From: Fusibacter_C sp942493125
Lineage (GTDB): Bacteria; Bacillota; Clostridia; Peptostreptococcales; Acidaminobacteraceae
Length of the DNA stretch: 64,000 bases
Direction of reading: 5' to 3'
Assembly: GCA_942493125.1 (NCBI GenBank)
Contig: OW818667.1
Coordinates: forward strand, 2,604,001-2,668,000
The notes beneath the pieces were generated by a model that was given only the letters and a program-made list of their open reading frames with translations, was not told the DNA's origin and made no database searches. Below are positions 17,266-26,385 of this stretch, one piece after another (position 1 is the first letter of the stretch; the number at the start of each line of letters is the position of its first letter). The translations under genes were made by a program, and so were the position numbers.

Positions 17266-18920
17266 ATCTGTTAGGTATCGTTGTTGCTATAGGAACACTT
17301 ATTGGCGCTGTGGCGCTGTATCTCAAAGATAAAGAAGAGAAACCCATCGATGTCTATAAAGACTATGAAATATATTTAGATGCCATGACGGAGTACAAAG
17401 AAGCACATGGCGACTATGCAAAGGATATTAATAAACTGATGCCCTTTATTAAAGTGCCTTTTGAAATCAATACAAAGCGATATGCACTATCGCTTGATGG
17501 CAAATTTTTGACAGTTTCCAACATGAGTTTAGAAGAATCTCAAAGCATTATCAATGAAATTGGTGGCGATTCCTATATAAACGGTATCTATACCTATTTG
17601 ACGCTTAGACGTTTTAATGAGCTCAGCAAAGTCAAACCGATCGCACATTTTTCAATGAAACCCGAGGGCAAATATACGACGACGAGCTATATCACGTATG
17701 ATTTTTCAGGATGTGTCGCTGAAGACAATGAAATTCTCGAAAAAAAGTGGGAGAATAAGTTCGCGACATTTAAAGAACCGGGTATTTACGCCGTTCGTTT
17801 AAGTATTAGAGATAAAAACAACAATTGGTCTGATGTCTTTGAACGGGAGATCCGAGTCGTAGAAGAAAAAGGTATCAAGGCGCTAGAAGCTTACGATGGC
17901 TCTTTTTTCATGATTTATAACAACGGAAAGTCGCTTTCAAGAGGTAAGAACGAATTTGGACAGCTTGGTATAGGCAGTCTTTCTCAAGTTATTGATTTAA
18001 AATACAACTCCATGTATGATTCTGTTCTTGAGATCGCATGCGGTGAAGGTTACAATATATTTCGGTTTCATGATGGTTCAGTTGGCACTGCTGGGACGAA
18101 CCGTGTGGGTGAACTGGGGCTTGGCGATCGCAATGCACAAAAGACGATCACAAGCGTTTGGGGACTGCAAAATATCAAACAAATCGCAGCTGGCAAGAAA
18201 TTTGGTGCAGCCCTCGACTATGAGGGGTACGTCTATGTTTGGGGAGATAACTCGGATCGTCAATTGATGAACGAAGAACTCACAGATTCATTGATGCCAA
18301 TTAAACTGGATAAAGTAAATGGCGTAAAGCAAATCGCATGTGGTGCGAACTTTGGTTTGGCACTTAAATACGATGGCACTGTTGTTGTTTGGGGCGATAA
18401 CTCAAGTGGTCAACTTGCTGTTGGCTATAAGGGAAGCATCAATGAACCGACGGTTTCGCTCTATACAAATGTGAAGAGCGTACATGCAGGCGACAAATTT
18501 TCACTTGTGGTTACTGAGACGGGTAAAGTTTTCGGTTGTGGCAACAACGCCTACGGTCAACTTGGCGTTAGGGGCAAATCTGAAATCTATTTCCCTATAG
18601 AAATATTAGGGCTCAAAGATGTAGAAACGCTCCGAGTCAAAGAATCACTAACACTTTGTATGGTGAAATCCGGCAAGACACTCGTATGGGGTAACTTCAA
18701 CGGACCTAGTGCGAAACCGATGCTTGAGCCTATTGAGATAGTAGGGATCAATTTTGCAAAGGTCTACGCAAACAATGGGAAAAAGTGTTTCATTATTGAC
18801 AACAACAACGACTTTTATGTCGTCACGGATACAAGTGGCAAATACGAGAAAAAGAAAATGTATGAAAATTTTAGTGAATTTATGGAAAACGAAGGTTCAA
18901 AATCTAAAAATCATGTATAA
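17262..18920 (+). CDS. Membrane-anchored RCC1-repeat protein
   Basis: Unusual 552-residue protein. An N-terminal helix (residues 2-18) anchors it, with the bulk probably outside. Residues about 30-110 are unassigned. Residues about 125-205 look like a PKD/Ig-type beta domain (IAHFSMKPEG through EPGIYAVRLSIRDKNNNWSD). From about 210 to 500 come some five to six RCC1-type propeller repeats, with signatures such as GKNEFGQLGIG, GTNRVGELGLGD, WGDNSSGQLAVG and GNNAYGQLGVRG. The GTG start overlaps the folD stop. Its function is unknown; bacterial RCC1 proteins are thought to be binding scaffolds. Confidence 0.75.
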   Translation: MNLLGIVVAIGTLIGAVALYLKDKEEKPIDVYKDYEIYLDAMTEYKEAHGDYAKDINKLMPFIKVPFEINTKRYALSLDGKFLTVSNMSLEESQSIINEIGGDSYINGIYTYLTLRRFNELSKVKPIAHFSMKPEGKYTTTSYITYDFSGCVAEDNEILEKKWENKFATFKEPGIYAVRLSIRDKNNNWSDVFEREIRVVEEKGIKALEAYDGSFFMIYNNGKSLSRGKNEFGQLGIGSLSQVIDLKYNSMYDSVLEIACGEGYNIFRFHDGSVGTAGTNRVGELGLGDRNAQKTITSVWGLQNIKQIAAGKKFGAALDYEGYVYVWGDNSDRQLMNEELTDSLMPIKLDKVNGVKQIACGANFGLALKYDGTVVVWGDNSSGQLAVGYKGSINEPTVSLYTNVKSVHAGDKFSLVVTETGKVFGCGNNAYGQLGVRGKSEIYFPIEILGLKDVETLRVKESLTLCMVKSGKTLVWGNFNGPSAKPMLEPIEIVGINFAKVYANNGKKCFIIDNNNDFYVVTDTSGKYEKKKMYENFSEFMENEGSKSKNHV

Positions 18921-18965
18921 TAGCTTTATAAAGTGTGTTTGTATCGTATAAATAGGAGGAAGAGC

Positions 18966-19310
18966 ATGCGTGAGAGAAGACGTTCCCATAGGGTTTCTTA
19001 TAATGCGGTTATCAATATTGATGAAGTTTACAATCAAGATAAAATCATCAAGGTCAACCGTGAATTTCCAATAGAAATTATAGATATCTCTAAAGGCGGT
19101 ATCGGTTTTATTACGACTGAAGAACTTCCTTTGAATTATTATTTTAATGCAAAAATCGATTTGGGCAATGGCAAGCAGTTTTACAGCGTCATCAAAATCA
19201 TGCGTATTGAAGATACGGGCAAGGGCTATAACTACGGCTGTGAGTTTACGGGTCTCGCCGATATTTTATCTATTTACATCGATGAATTTGAAAATGAAAA
19301 AAAGTCTTGA
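18966..19310 (+). CDS. PilZ-domain c-di-GMP-binding protein
   Basis: A 114-residue single-domain protein. It carries both halves of the PilZ ligand motif: the arginine-rich RERRRSHR at residues 2-9 (R-x3-R) and DISKGGIGF (D/N-x-S-x2-G). It is therefore predicted to bind cyclic di-GMP. ATG 18966 follows AGGAGGAAGAG; a reading from 18933 lacks a site. TATAAT at 18916-18921, inside the end of the RCC1 gene, may be its own -10. Its partner is not evident; a GGDEF-EAL gene lies 10.6 kb downstream. Confidence 0.88.
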   Translation: MRERRRSHRVSYNAVINIDEVYNQDKIIKVNREFPIEIIDISKGGIGFITTEELPLNYYFNAKIDLGNGKQFYSVIKIMRIEDTGKGYNYGCEFTGLADILSIYIDEFENEKKS

Positions 19311-19320
19311 TTTATGTCTA

Positions 19321-19349
19321 AAAAGCTACTGATTATCAGTAGCTTTTCT
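19321..19349 (+). terminator. Terminator after the PilZ gene
   Basis: AAAAGCTACTGA is followed by a three-base loop, then its complement TCAGTAGCTTTT (19321-19347). The palindrome is almost perfect. Confidence 0.85.
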
Positions 19350-19378
19350 ATTGGAATAATGTGCAAAGGAATGTGACC

Positions 19379-20413
19379 ATGAAAGATTTAAGAAATATGA
19401 ATAAAGATCAGATCATCGAATTGATGATCGCTATCGGCGAAAAACCGTTCAGAGGCAAACAGCTTTTTGAATGGGTTTCCAAAGGCGCCATGTCTATCGA
19501 TGAGATGACAAATATGTCAGCCGGTCTCAGACAGAAGTTATCTGAAAAATATCTGATAGACAATTATAAAATTCTCGAACATCATAAAGCGAAGGATGGC
19601 ACGATAAAAGCCCTTGGCGTTTTAGCAGATGGCAACATTGTTGAATCTGTATTTATGACTTATAAGCATGGACATAGCGCTTGTATCTCAACGCAAGTTG
19701 GCTGCAAAATGAAGTGCGCATTTTGCGCTTCAACGATTGGTGGCGTCGTCAGGAGCTTAACCGCTGGTGAGTACCTCGGTCAAATTTTTGCACTGCAAAG
19801 ACTGACTGGTGAACGCATCAACAACGTCGTGCTCATGGGCAGTGGTGAACCACTTGATAACTATGATGAATCGGTAAAATTCATCAAGATGGCTACCGAT
19901 CCAGAAGGGCTCAATCTTTCAGTTCGCGGCATCACGCTTTCGACTTGTGGGCTAGTCCCTGAAATCTACAAATTGGCGGATGAGAAATTTGGCATCACAC
20001 TGGCGATATCATTACACAACCCATTCCAGGAAGAACGTGCTGAGATTATGCCGATTACAAAGCGCTACTCAATTGTCGACTTGCTTAAAGCGGTCGATTA
20101 TTACATCGAAAAAACAGGACGACGCGTTACCTTTGAGTACGCATTGATCGAAGGTGTCAACGACACGATGCTTCATATGGACCAATTGGGCGTTCTTTTA
20201 AGAGGCAAACTCGTCCATGTGAATTTGATTCCAGTAAATGCTGTAGAAGAAAAAGACTATAAACCTACAAAGATTGAAAAAATAAATGGCTTTAAAAATC
20301 AATTAATGGATAAGTATCATATCAATACGACCGTTCGAAGGGAACTTGGCTCTGATATCAACGCAGCATGTGGTCAACTTCGAAACAGCAAGCTCGTAAA
20401 GCCGAATCATTAA
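19379..20413 (+). CDS. rlmN: 23S rRNA/tRNA adenine C2-methyltransferase RlmN
   Basis: Radical SAM enzyme methylating A2503 of 23S rRNA and A37 of some tRNAs, 344 residues. The cluster motif is CKMKCAFC (C-x3-C-x2-C). SAM-binding segments NNVVLMGSGEPLDNY and GITLSTCGLVPEI follow, and the C-terminal TVRRELGSDINAACGQLR includes the methyl-carrying Cys. The N-terminal helical domain with FRGKQLFEWV is typical. ATG 19379 has AAAGGA eight bases upstream; an earlier GTG at 19361 is not needed. Confidence 0.95.
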   Translation: MKDLRNMNKDQIIELMIAIGEKPFRGKQLFEWVSKGAMSIDEMTNMSAGLRQKLSEKYLIDNYKILEHHKAKDGTIKALGVLADGNIVESVFMTYKHGHSACISTQVGCKMKCAFCASTIGGVVRSLTAGEYLGQIFALQRLTGERINNVVLMGSGEPLDNYDESVKFIKMATDPEGLNLSVRGITLSTCGLVPEIYKLADEKFGITLAISLHNPFQEERAEIMPITKRYSIVDLLKAVDYYIEKTGRRVTFEYALIEGVNDTMLHMDQLGVLLRGKLVHVNLIPVNAVEEKDYKPTKIEKINGFKNQLMDKYHINTTVRRELGSDINAACGQLRNSKLVKPNH

Positions 20414-20434
20414 GCTAAAAATAAATTTAATGTT

Positions 20435-20464
20435 TTGAAGGAGAAACACGATTGTATCTAGAAT
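20435..20464 (+). promoter_or_regulatory. Promoter before the small P-loop gene
   Basis: TTGAAG (20435-20440), an 18-base spacer and TAGAAT (20459-20464) precede the strong AGGAGG site of the next gene. Confidence 0.5.
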
Positions 20465-20501
20465 AATACATTAAGTGTTTAAAACGAAGGAGGAGATCAA
20501 G

Positions 20502-20909
20502 ATGGTTACTTTAATTGCAGGAAAAAAAGGTTCTGGTAAAACTAAAGACATCGTCAATAAAGCAAATGACGAATTACAGGCGTCAAAAGGCAATACAATT
20601 TTTATCGACGATGACAACCGCGCTATGTATGATTTGCATCATGACATCCGTTTTATCAATCTCAGTGAATTTCCTATCTCAAGCGCTAGCGAATTCTTCG
20701 GGTTCGTATGTGGGCTCATCTCCAACAATTATGACATCGAGAGAATATTCATCGATGGCATCATGAATACCGTAAAAATGACTGAAGAGGAGTTGACGAC
20801 TTGGTTTATCAAAGCCGAAGACATCTCCAGTGCCTTTAATATCGACTTCGTAATCACTTTAAACTATGAATCAGAAGTACCGACCAGTCTTCATAGGTTC
20901 TTAAATTAA
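20502..20909 (+). CDS. Small P-loop ATP-binding protein, unknown role
   Basis: A 135-residue protein with Walker A motif AGKKGSGKTKDIV right at its N-terminus and a Walker B-like hydrophobic strand ending in DG (IERIFIDGIM). It resembles short conserved clostridial P-loop proteins without assigned function. ATG 20502 is preceded by AGGAGGAGATC, a very strong site. It is followed by a bidirectional terminator shared with the convergent small gene. I cannot assign a biological role. Confidence 0.7.
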   Translation: MVTLIAGKKGSGKTKDIVNKANDELQASKGNTIFIDDDNRAMYDLHHDIRFINLSEFPISSASEFFGFVCGLISNNYDIERIFIDGIMNTVKMTEEELTTWFIKAEDISSAFNIDFVITLNYESEVPTSLHRFLN

Positions 20910-20931
20910 ATCCAAATAGACGCAAAAAAAT

Positions 20932-20958
20932 AGATCCCATCATGATTATGGGATCTTT
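20932..20958. terminator. Bidirectional terminator between convergent genes
   Basis: AGATCCCAT (20932-20940) pairs with ATGGGATCT (20948-20956). An A run on the left and T's on the right let it serve both strands. Confidence 0.8.
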
Positions 20959-20967
20959 CATTTGAGT

Positions 20968-21207
20968 TTATATAAATTTTTTACCTAGATATTTTTTGAT
21001 GAGTTCAACATCTGAGAACGCATCAATTAACATTTCGGTATCTGTCTCCTCGAAATAGACTTTGATTTCAGCATCGCCACTCTTGAAGACTTTTGCGACT
21101 GTATCTTCACTTATATCTCGAATTTTGTTTTTGTGATGTTTGATTTTCTCGAACTCTTTTGTATAAATTACGCCTGTCATACCAATGATTTTTGTATAGC
21201 GGTTCAT
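20968..21207 (-). CDS. Small conserved-type hypothetical protein
   Basis: A 79-residue lysine-rich protein (MNRYTKIIGMTGVIYTK at its start) ending in IKKYLGKKFI. No signal peptide, membrane helix or known motif is visible. The start at 21207 follows GGGAGGC, while a longer reading to 21219 would include the ribosome site itself. It is monocistronic and convergent with the P-loop gene. Function unknown. Confidence 0.6.
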   Translation of the reverse strand: MNRYTKIIGMTGVIYTKEFEKIKHHKNKIRDISEDTVAKVFKSGDAEIKVYFEETDTEMLIDAFSDVELIKKYLGKKFI

Positions 21208-21356
21208 GTTGCCTCCCAAACTGATTTCATTCCATTTTGATTCAATATGACCTATTATACCCTAGAGTCCCTATGAAGTGCAACTTGTTAGGAAAATGCA
21301 AAATTTAAAAATTTACGAAATTTAACAAATTATTTAATTATTTTTGAGTCCAGGTT

Positions 21357-21365
21357 TGCTATAAT
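21357..21365 (+). promoter_or_regulatory. Extended -10 promoter of the UspA-like gene
   Basis: TGC followed by TATAAT (21357-21365) lies about 35 bases before the start codon. The -35 region is only AT-rich. Confidence 0.6.
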
Positions 21366-21403
21366 TGTACTGAGCGCAGAGCAATCTGGAAGGAGATTTA
21401 AAT

Positions 21404-21814
21404 ATGAAGCACAATAAACGAATTATGGTCTGTGTTACCCAGCAGAAATCTTGTGAAAGATTGATTGATTTTGGTGACAGGCTAGTGACCAGCGATGCAG
21501 ATGAGCTCCACGTGATTCACGTAGTAAAAGAGAATTGGAAGTATTTTGGACAATTGGAAGAAAAGGATGCACTTGATTATCTCTTTGAGGCATCAAAAGT
21601 AAAAAATGCCATGCTTACCGTTATTAAAGCAAAAGATATAGAGAAAGCATTATCAGACTTCGCAGCTAAAAATAAAATCACAGATGTCATAATGGGCGAA
21701 TCATTTGAAGGCAGTGAACAGCAAAACATGATTAAGAGATTGCAAGAAAAAATGCACATGCCAGTCAAGTTTTTGATTGTACCAGTTAATGTCACAGAAG
21801 AAATCGCATTATAA
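21404..21814 (+). CDS. UspA-like (KdpD-type) universal stress protein
   Basis: A 136-residue cytoplasmic alpha/beta protein. It begins with the strand KRIMVCVTQQKSCERLIDFG and has the HVVKEN segment. It ends in MPVKFLIVPV, the order seen in Usp domains of the KdpD group. The nucleotide loop G-x2-G-x9-G of ATP-binding Usp members is only partly present (MGESFEGSEQQNMIKRL), so ATP binding is unsure. It has its own promoter, GGAGG site and terminator and stands alone. Confidence 0.72.
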   Translation: MKHNKRIMVCVTQQKSCERLIDFGDRLVTSDADELHVIHVVKENWKYFGQLEEKDALDYLFEASKVKNAMLTVIKAKDIEKALSDFAAKNKITDVIMGESFEGSEQQNMIKRLQEKMHMPVKFLIVPVNVTEEIAL

Positions 21815-21878
21815 AAATCGCATGATAAAAATTGCGTTTTAAAAAATACCATTTATAAAAAGTATTGAAGTGCATCCA

Positions 21879-21908
21879 AAGAAACGTATGATTACGTTTC
21901 TTTTTTTA
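21879..21908 (+). terminator. Terminator after the UspA-like gene
   Basis: AAGAAACGT (21879-21887) pairs with ACGTTTCTT (21894-21902), followed by a T run. An AT-rich weaker hairpin lies closer to the gene. Confidence 0.85.
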
Positions 21909-22047
21909 TTGTAAATGAGGGTGTATAAAATTATTTTTATATATTTGTTACAAAATTGTTAAAAATGTTTGAATCGATTTGAAAAAGGTTATAAAATTCA
22001 TGGTGAGCAGTAAAATAGCTGTACATATAAAAAAGGGAGGCTAAATA

Positions 22048-23796
22048 ATGAAAAAGGTACTAAGTATTTGTCTAGTTTTGGTAATGATTTTCTCATTATC
22101 GACCATTTCGATGGCTGCGGATTCAATAGTTAATTTAACCATCGTGCATACAAATGATACACATGCACGCATAGAATCCGGGAATAACATCATGGGCTTT
22201 GCAAAAATTTCTACAAAAGTGACCGAACTCAGAGCTGTAAATCCCAATCTTTTGTTAGTGGATGTAGGAGATACTTTCCATGGACAAACCATTGCCACAC
22301 TTGTAGAAGGTGAATCCGTCGTTAAAGTGATGAATGCTATGAAATACGACGTCATGGTCCCAGGCAACCACGATTTTAACTACGGACAAGATCGTTTGCT
22401 TGAACTTAGAGACATGCTGGACTTTCCGATGATTTCTGCGAATATCACTACTGAAATGGGCACTCATTTTTTACCAGGCTTCATCATTAAAGAAATCGAT
22501 GGCGTCAAAATAGGCATCTTCGGGTTGACTACTCCTGAAACAGCTTATAAAACACATCCTAAAAATGTTGAAGGTTTAACATTTGATAACCCAATTGAAA
22601 GAGCACAAGTAATGGTTAACCTCCTAAAAGACAATGTAGATTTAGTCGTCTGCATAGGTCACATTGGGGAAGATGCTGGCTCAGAATTTACATCTAAAAA
22701 AATCATCGCTGCTGTAGATGGCATTGATGTCTTTATAGATGGCCATTCTCATACAGTTAAGCCTGAAGGCGAAGTCGTAGGCGACACGCTACTCGTTCAA
22801 ACCGGTGCATATGATGCCAACCTTGGAATCGTCGATTTGACGCTTACTAATGGCGTTGTAACAGCTAAAAAAGCATCTCATTTAACAACTGAACAAGCTG
22901 CAAATATTGTTGCTGATCCTGCAGTTATAGAAGTGATTGCTGAGATTTCTGCTGCTAACAAGCTCATCACAGAAGTGAATGTTGGCTCGACGAGCGTCAA
23001 GCTTGAAGGTACCCGTGAAATCGTTAGAGCAGGCGAATCCAATTTAGGTAATTTAATCACCAATGCAATGCTCTATGAAACAGGCGCTCAAATTGCCATC
23101 ACAAATGGCGGTGGCATCAGAGCATCAATTGAGCCTGGTGAAATCACAGTCGGCGATGTCATCACTGTATTGCCTTTCGGCAATTATATTGTGACACTAG
23201 ATGTTCTTGGTTCTGATATTATTAAAGCTCTAGAAAATGGCGTTACGGATTATCCAGCTGCTAAAGGTGCATTTCCACATGTTGCGGGCATCACTTATAC
23301 TTTCGATCCTGCTAAGCCTGCTATGGAAAGAATCACAAGCGTTATGTTCAATGGTAAAGAACTCGATCCTAATATGACTTATTCTGTAGCAACCAATGAT
23401 TTTATGGCAGCTGGTGGCGATCAATATGTATCGCTTGGTGCATCCGCTCAAACGGGTGAATATGCTGCTCTAGATGAAGCGTTAATCAACTACATCAAAC
23501 AAGTTGATACTGCTACTGTAAAAGTTGAAGGCAGAGTCAATCTCTATGATCCTACAAAAGTGGTTCCTGAAGTGACACCACCTACTGAGACGCCAGTTGA
23601 AACACCAGTTGTTGAAACGCCTGAAGTTGTCACACCACCAACGACAGTTGTAACTTATACCGTTGTTTCTGGTGATATGCTTTGGAAAATCGCTCAAACA
23701 TATGGCGTGACATGGCAACAAATTGCTGAAGTGAACAAACTTGCAAATCCGAATTTGATCTTCCCAGGCGATGTATTTGTGATTCCAGCTAAATAG
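22048..23796 (+). CDS. Secreted 5'-nucleotidase with LysM wall anchor
   Basis: Exported phosphohydrolase of 582 residues. A signal peptide (1-24, ending SMA-AD) is followed by a calcineurin-type metallophosphoesterase domain (about 29-245). Its metal-binding motifs are VHTNDTHAR, DVGDTFHGQ, PGNHDFNYG, GHIGED and DGHSHT. A 5'-nucleotidase C-terminal domain follows (about 310-480), with NGGGIRASIEPGEIT. A Pro/Thr/Glu-rich linker leads to one LysM repeat (about 535-580), which binds peptidoglycan. It probably releases phosphate and nucleosides from nucleotides at the wall. GGGAGG precedes ATG 22048. Confidence 0.93.
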   Translation: MKKVLSICLVLVMIFSLSTISMAADSIVNLTIVHTNDTHARIESGNNIMGFAKISTKVTELRAVNPNLLLVDVGDTFHGQTIATLVEGESVVKVMNAMKYDVMVPGNHDFNYGQDRLLELRDMLDFPMISANITTEMGTHFLPGFIIKEIDGVKIGIFGLTTPETAYKTHPKNVEGLTFDNPIERAQVMVNLLKDNVDLVVCIGHIGEDAGSEFTSKKIIAAVDGIDVFIDGHSHTVKPEGEVVGDTLLVQTGAYDANLGIVDLTLTNGVVTAKKASHLTTEQAANIVADPAVIEVIAEISAANKLITEVNVGSTSVKLEGTREIVRAGESNLGNLITNAMLYETGAQIAITNGGGIRASIEPGEITVGDVITVLPFGNYIVTLDVLGSDIIKALENGVTDYPAAKGAFPHVAGITYTFDPAKPAMERITSVMFNGKELDPNMTYSVATNDFMAAGGDQYVSLGASAQTGEYAALDEALINYIKQVDTATVKVEGRVNLYDPTKVVPEVTPPTETPVETPVVETPEVVTPPTTVVTYTVVSGDMLWKIAQTYGVTWQQIAEVNKLANPNLIFPGDVFVIPAK

Positions 23797-23800
23797 TTAT

Positions 23801-23915
23801 GGAAATTGCATAATTACCAAATAAGTCTCAAAAGCATAGTTTCACACGGTAACAATGGCTTATTTACGCCGTTTACAAATGAGGAATATCATAAAATTGG
23901 AATTATACAATTTCC
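23801..23915 (+). repeat. Foldback (MITE-like) repeat, copy 2
   Basis: This 115-base element starts GGAAATTGCATAATTACC and ends GGAATTATACAATTTCC. It has the same size and ends as the element at 16271-16384 but lies in the opposite orientation, starting five bases after the nucleotidase stop codon. Confidence 0.75.
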
Positions 23916-23943
23916 TCAGTGAATTTTATCAAATGTTATAAAT

Positions 23944-23993
23944 AGAAGTTGTTGCACATCTAGAATATTTAGATTTGCGGCAACTTCTTTTTA
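23944..23993 (+). terminator. Terminator after the 5'-nucleotidase gene
   Basis: AGAAGTTGTTGC (23944-23955) pairs with GCGGCAACTTCT (23977-23988), with an inner ATCTA/TTAGAT stem and a T run. Confidence 0.75.
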
Positions 23994-24108
23994 TTGATTC
24001 CTAAAGAGGGCCCATACATAATAATGTTCATTTATAACCCGGTGTATGATAGAATAAAGTGTTGAAATGAATTCACAAAATAAAATCCGTAGTAGAAGGA
24101 GGGGCATC

Positions 24109-24930
24109 ATGAACGTCATTAAAGAATGGAAAACGTTGCTGATTCCTTATGAACAAGCCGTAGAAGAACTTAAAGTAAAATTTAAATCGATTAGAAATCA
24201 ATATAGAGAACTCAATGAGTACTCTCCTATAGAATTTGTCATGGGTCGCGTCAAAAAAATATCGAGCATCATCGAGAAGGCAGATAGGCGTAGTATTCCC
24301 ATGGAACATCTCGAAGAGCAAATGGAAGATATCGCCGGTATTCGCATCATGTGCCAGTTCATAGACGACATATACGAAGTGGTGACGCTCATTAGGGAAC
24401 GAAGTGGCAAGGATTTCACCGTACTTTATGAAAAAGACTACATAAGAAATCCGAAAGACAGCGGATATAAGAGCTATCACATCATTATCAAGTACCCTGT
24501 TCAAACGGCGCTCGGGACTAAAGAGATTCTTGCGGAATTGCAGATCAGAACTTTGGCGATGAATTTTTGGGCGACGATTGAACATTCACTCAATTATAAA
24601 TACAAATCGCACATTCCTGAGGATATCATCGAACGCCTTAGAAATTCTGCGACCGCGGCGACAAGGCTCGACCAAGAAATGATGGAGATCAGCCGTGAAG
24701 TCGTCAATGCACAACTTATGTTTGAAGAAAAATCCAATACGATCAGAGACATCATCGCCAATATACAACTACTGTTTACTCAAGGTAAAGAGACAGAGGC
24801 ACTGGATTATCAAAGGCGATTTGACAATATCAAGAACAACGACAACATGTTTGAATTTGAACTGCTGCTTACTGAAATCAAGAAGAGCCTACCTAGATAC
24901 AATCACTTTGAAAAAGGTCGATTGATATGA
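24109..24930 (+). CDS. Small alarmone synthetase (RelP-like)
   Basis: Makes (p)ppGpp from ATP and GDP/GTP. The 273-residue protein has only the RelA/SpoT synthetase domain, with no hydrolase or regulatory domains. Seen are EDIAGIRIMC, the G-loop-type DSGYKSYHIIIKYP and ELQIRTLAMNFWATIEHSLNYKYK, with the catalytic Glu/Gln region. The SGYKSYH form is closer to RelP/YwaC than RelQ, by recollection. About 60 extra C-terminal residues make it longer than typical. ATG 24109 follows AGGAGGGG. It overlaps the TtcA-like gene by four bases. A second synthetase is encoded at 31627. Confidence 0.88.
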   Translation: MNVIKEWKTLLIPYEQAVEELKVKFKSIRNQYRELNEYSPIEFVMGRVKKISSIIEKADRRSIPMEHLEEQMEDIAGIRIMCQFIDDIYEVVTLIRERSGKDFTVLYEKDYIRNPKDSGYKSYHIIIKYPVQTALGTKEILAELQIRTLAMNFWATIEHSLNYKYKSHIPEDIIERLRNSATAATRLDQEMMEISREVVNAQLMFEEKSNTIRDIIANIQLLFTQGKETEALDYQRRFDNIKNNDNMFEFELLLTEIKKSLPRYNHFEKGRLI

Positions 24931-25640
24931 AGCGGTGGATGCAAAATCTTTTCATAAAAAACATCCGCCGAGCCATTGATGATTATCATATGATTGGGCA
25001 AGGTGATCGCATACTGGTCGGCGTTTCGGGTGGAAAAGATAGTTCGTTGTTATTTTATACTTTAACTTTACTGAGTAAATATGGTCCTTACGACTTTGAA
25101 GTTATGGGTCTGACGGTTGATCATGGACTTATTGGTAACATTGAAGCCTATAAGCAATACTGCAAAACAGAAGGTTTGAACCATCAGGTTTTTGAAGAGC
25201 ACTATGCGACAAATTTAACATTAGAAGGCGCGTTTGCACCTTGTTATACGTGCTCTAGGCTACGAAAAGGCATCATTAAACGCTATGCTCTTGAAAATGG
25301 ATTTAATAAAATTGCCCTAGGGCATACGAAAGACGACCTCGTCGAAACTTTTGTCATGAACATCCTTCAGCATGGGAAGATTGCAACGATGCCACCGATT
25401 TCAAGTGTCGAAGATGAGCTAAGTATGATTAGGCCGCTTATGTATATGGATGAAGTGTCAATCATTAAAGCAACAGAGGCATTAAAGATGCCTTTAATGA
25501 AGGATATCTGCACGTTTTCACACAATAGGTTAAGAAGTCAATCCGAGGATTTGATCCATCAAATTGAATTGACAGCACCTGATTTTTCAGATAAAGTGAT
25601 ACAGGCACTTGGAAACGTAGATCGAAATAGACTACTATAA
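24927..25640 (+). CDS. TtcA-type tRNA 2-thiocytidine ATP pyrophosphatase
   Basis: PP-loop tRNA thiolation enzyme, 237 residues. The ATP loop VSGGKDSS lies at 33-40. C106 and C109 (PCYTCSRLRKG) match the TtcA C-x2-C motif, and C195 (MKDICTF) could be the third cysteine that holds the iron-sulfur cluster. GHTKDDLVETFVMN is also typical. It is shorter than E. coli TtcA, and the usual region around the third Cys differs, so the exact tRNA target (C32) is not certain. The ATG overlaps the alarmone synthetase stop. Confidence 0.78.
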   Translation: MKRWMQNLFIKNIRRAIDDYHMIGQGDRILVGVSGGKDSSLLFYTLTLLSKYGPYDFEVMGLTVDHGLIGNIEAYKQYCKTEGLNHQVFEEHYATNLTLEGAFAPCYTCSRLRKGIIKRYALENGFNKIALGHTKDDLVETFVMNILQHGKIATMPPISSVEDELSMIRPLMYMDEVSIIKATEALKMPLMKDICTFSHNRLRSQSEDLIHQIELTAPDFSDKVIQALGNVDRNRLL

Positions 25641-25662
25641 GCGGATTGGAACTGGGTGAAAT

Positions 25663-26352
25663 ATGGCTCTTTTTGTAATTGGCGATCTGCATCTGAGTTT
25701 TGGTTCAGACAAGCCTATGGAAGTGTTTGGTGCACATTGGGATGCACACTATGACAAAATAAAAGCGGATTGGTTGGCTAAAGTGACATCTGATGACACT
25801 GTGATCATTCCTGGAGATATCTCATGGGCGATTACGTTTGAAGGTGCAAAAATTGATTTGACTTGGATTGATGCCTTACCAGGAAAAAAAATCATCTTCA
25901 AAGGCAACCATGATTATTGGTGGGTATCAAGAGCTAAGATGGACAAAGTATTTGAAACGATTGAATTCGTACACAATTCTTTTGCCGTATATGGCGATAT
26001 CGCCATCTGTGGTACACGCGGCTGGATTTGTCCAGGTGATGCCTTCACAGAAGACGACGAAAAAATCTATAAACGAGAACTCATTCGCCTAGAAAACTCA
26101 ATCACTCAGGCCATAAAGGCAGGGTACACGCGAATATATGGCGTTTTGCATTTTCCGCCAACCAATGAAAAGAAAGAGCCTTCTGGATTTACAGAGATCT
26201 TTCAGAAATACACAATCACTCAAGTTGTATATGGGCATGTTCATGCCAAGAGCAACTTTAAAAATGCAATTAAAGGAAATTTTCATGGTGTCAACTATTG
26301 GTTGACATCGTGTGATTATTTAGATTTTAAACTGATACAACTTCCAGAATAA
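25663..26352 (+). CDS. Calcineurin-type metallophosphoesterase
   Basis: Cytoplasmic phosphoesterase of 229 residues with two-metal motifs in order: GDLHLSFG (residues 6-13), IPGDISWA, KGNHDYWW, VLHFPP and YGHVHAKS. It belongs to a conserved Firmicute group of single-domain phosphoesterases whose substrate is not settled. There is no signal peptide. It lies 22 bases after the TtcA-like gene and probably shares the transcript, starting a run of small co-directional genes. Confidence 0.85.
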   Translation: MALFVIGDLHLSFGSDKPMEVFGAHWDAHYDKIKADWLAKVTSDDTVIIPGDISWAITFEGAKIDLTWIDALPGKKIIFKGNHDYWWVSRAKMDKVFETIEFVHNSFAVYGDIAICGTRGWICPGDAFTEDDEKIYKRELIRLENSITQAIKAGYTRIYGVLHFPPTNEKKEPSGFTEIFQKYTITQVVYGHVHAKSNFKNAIKGNFHGVNYWLTSCDYLDFKLIQLPE

Positions 26353-26385
26353 TGCACTTATTAGCATTTAGAAAGGCGAACACAC

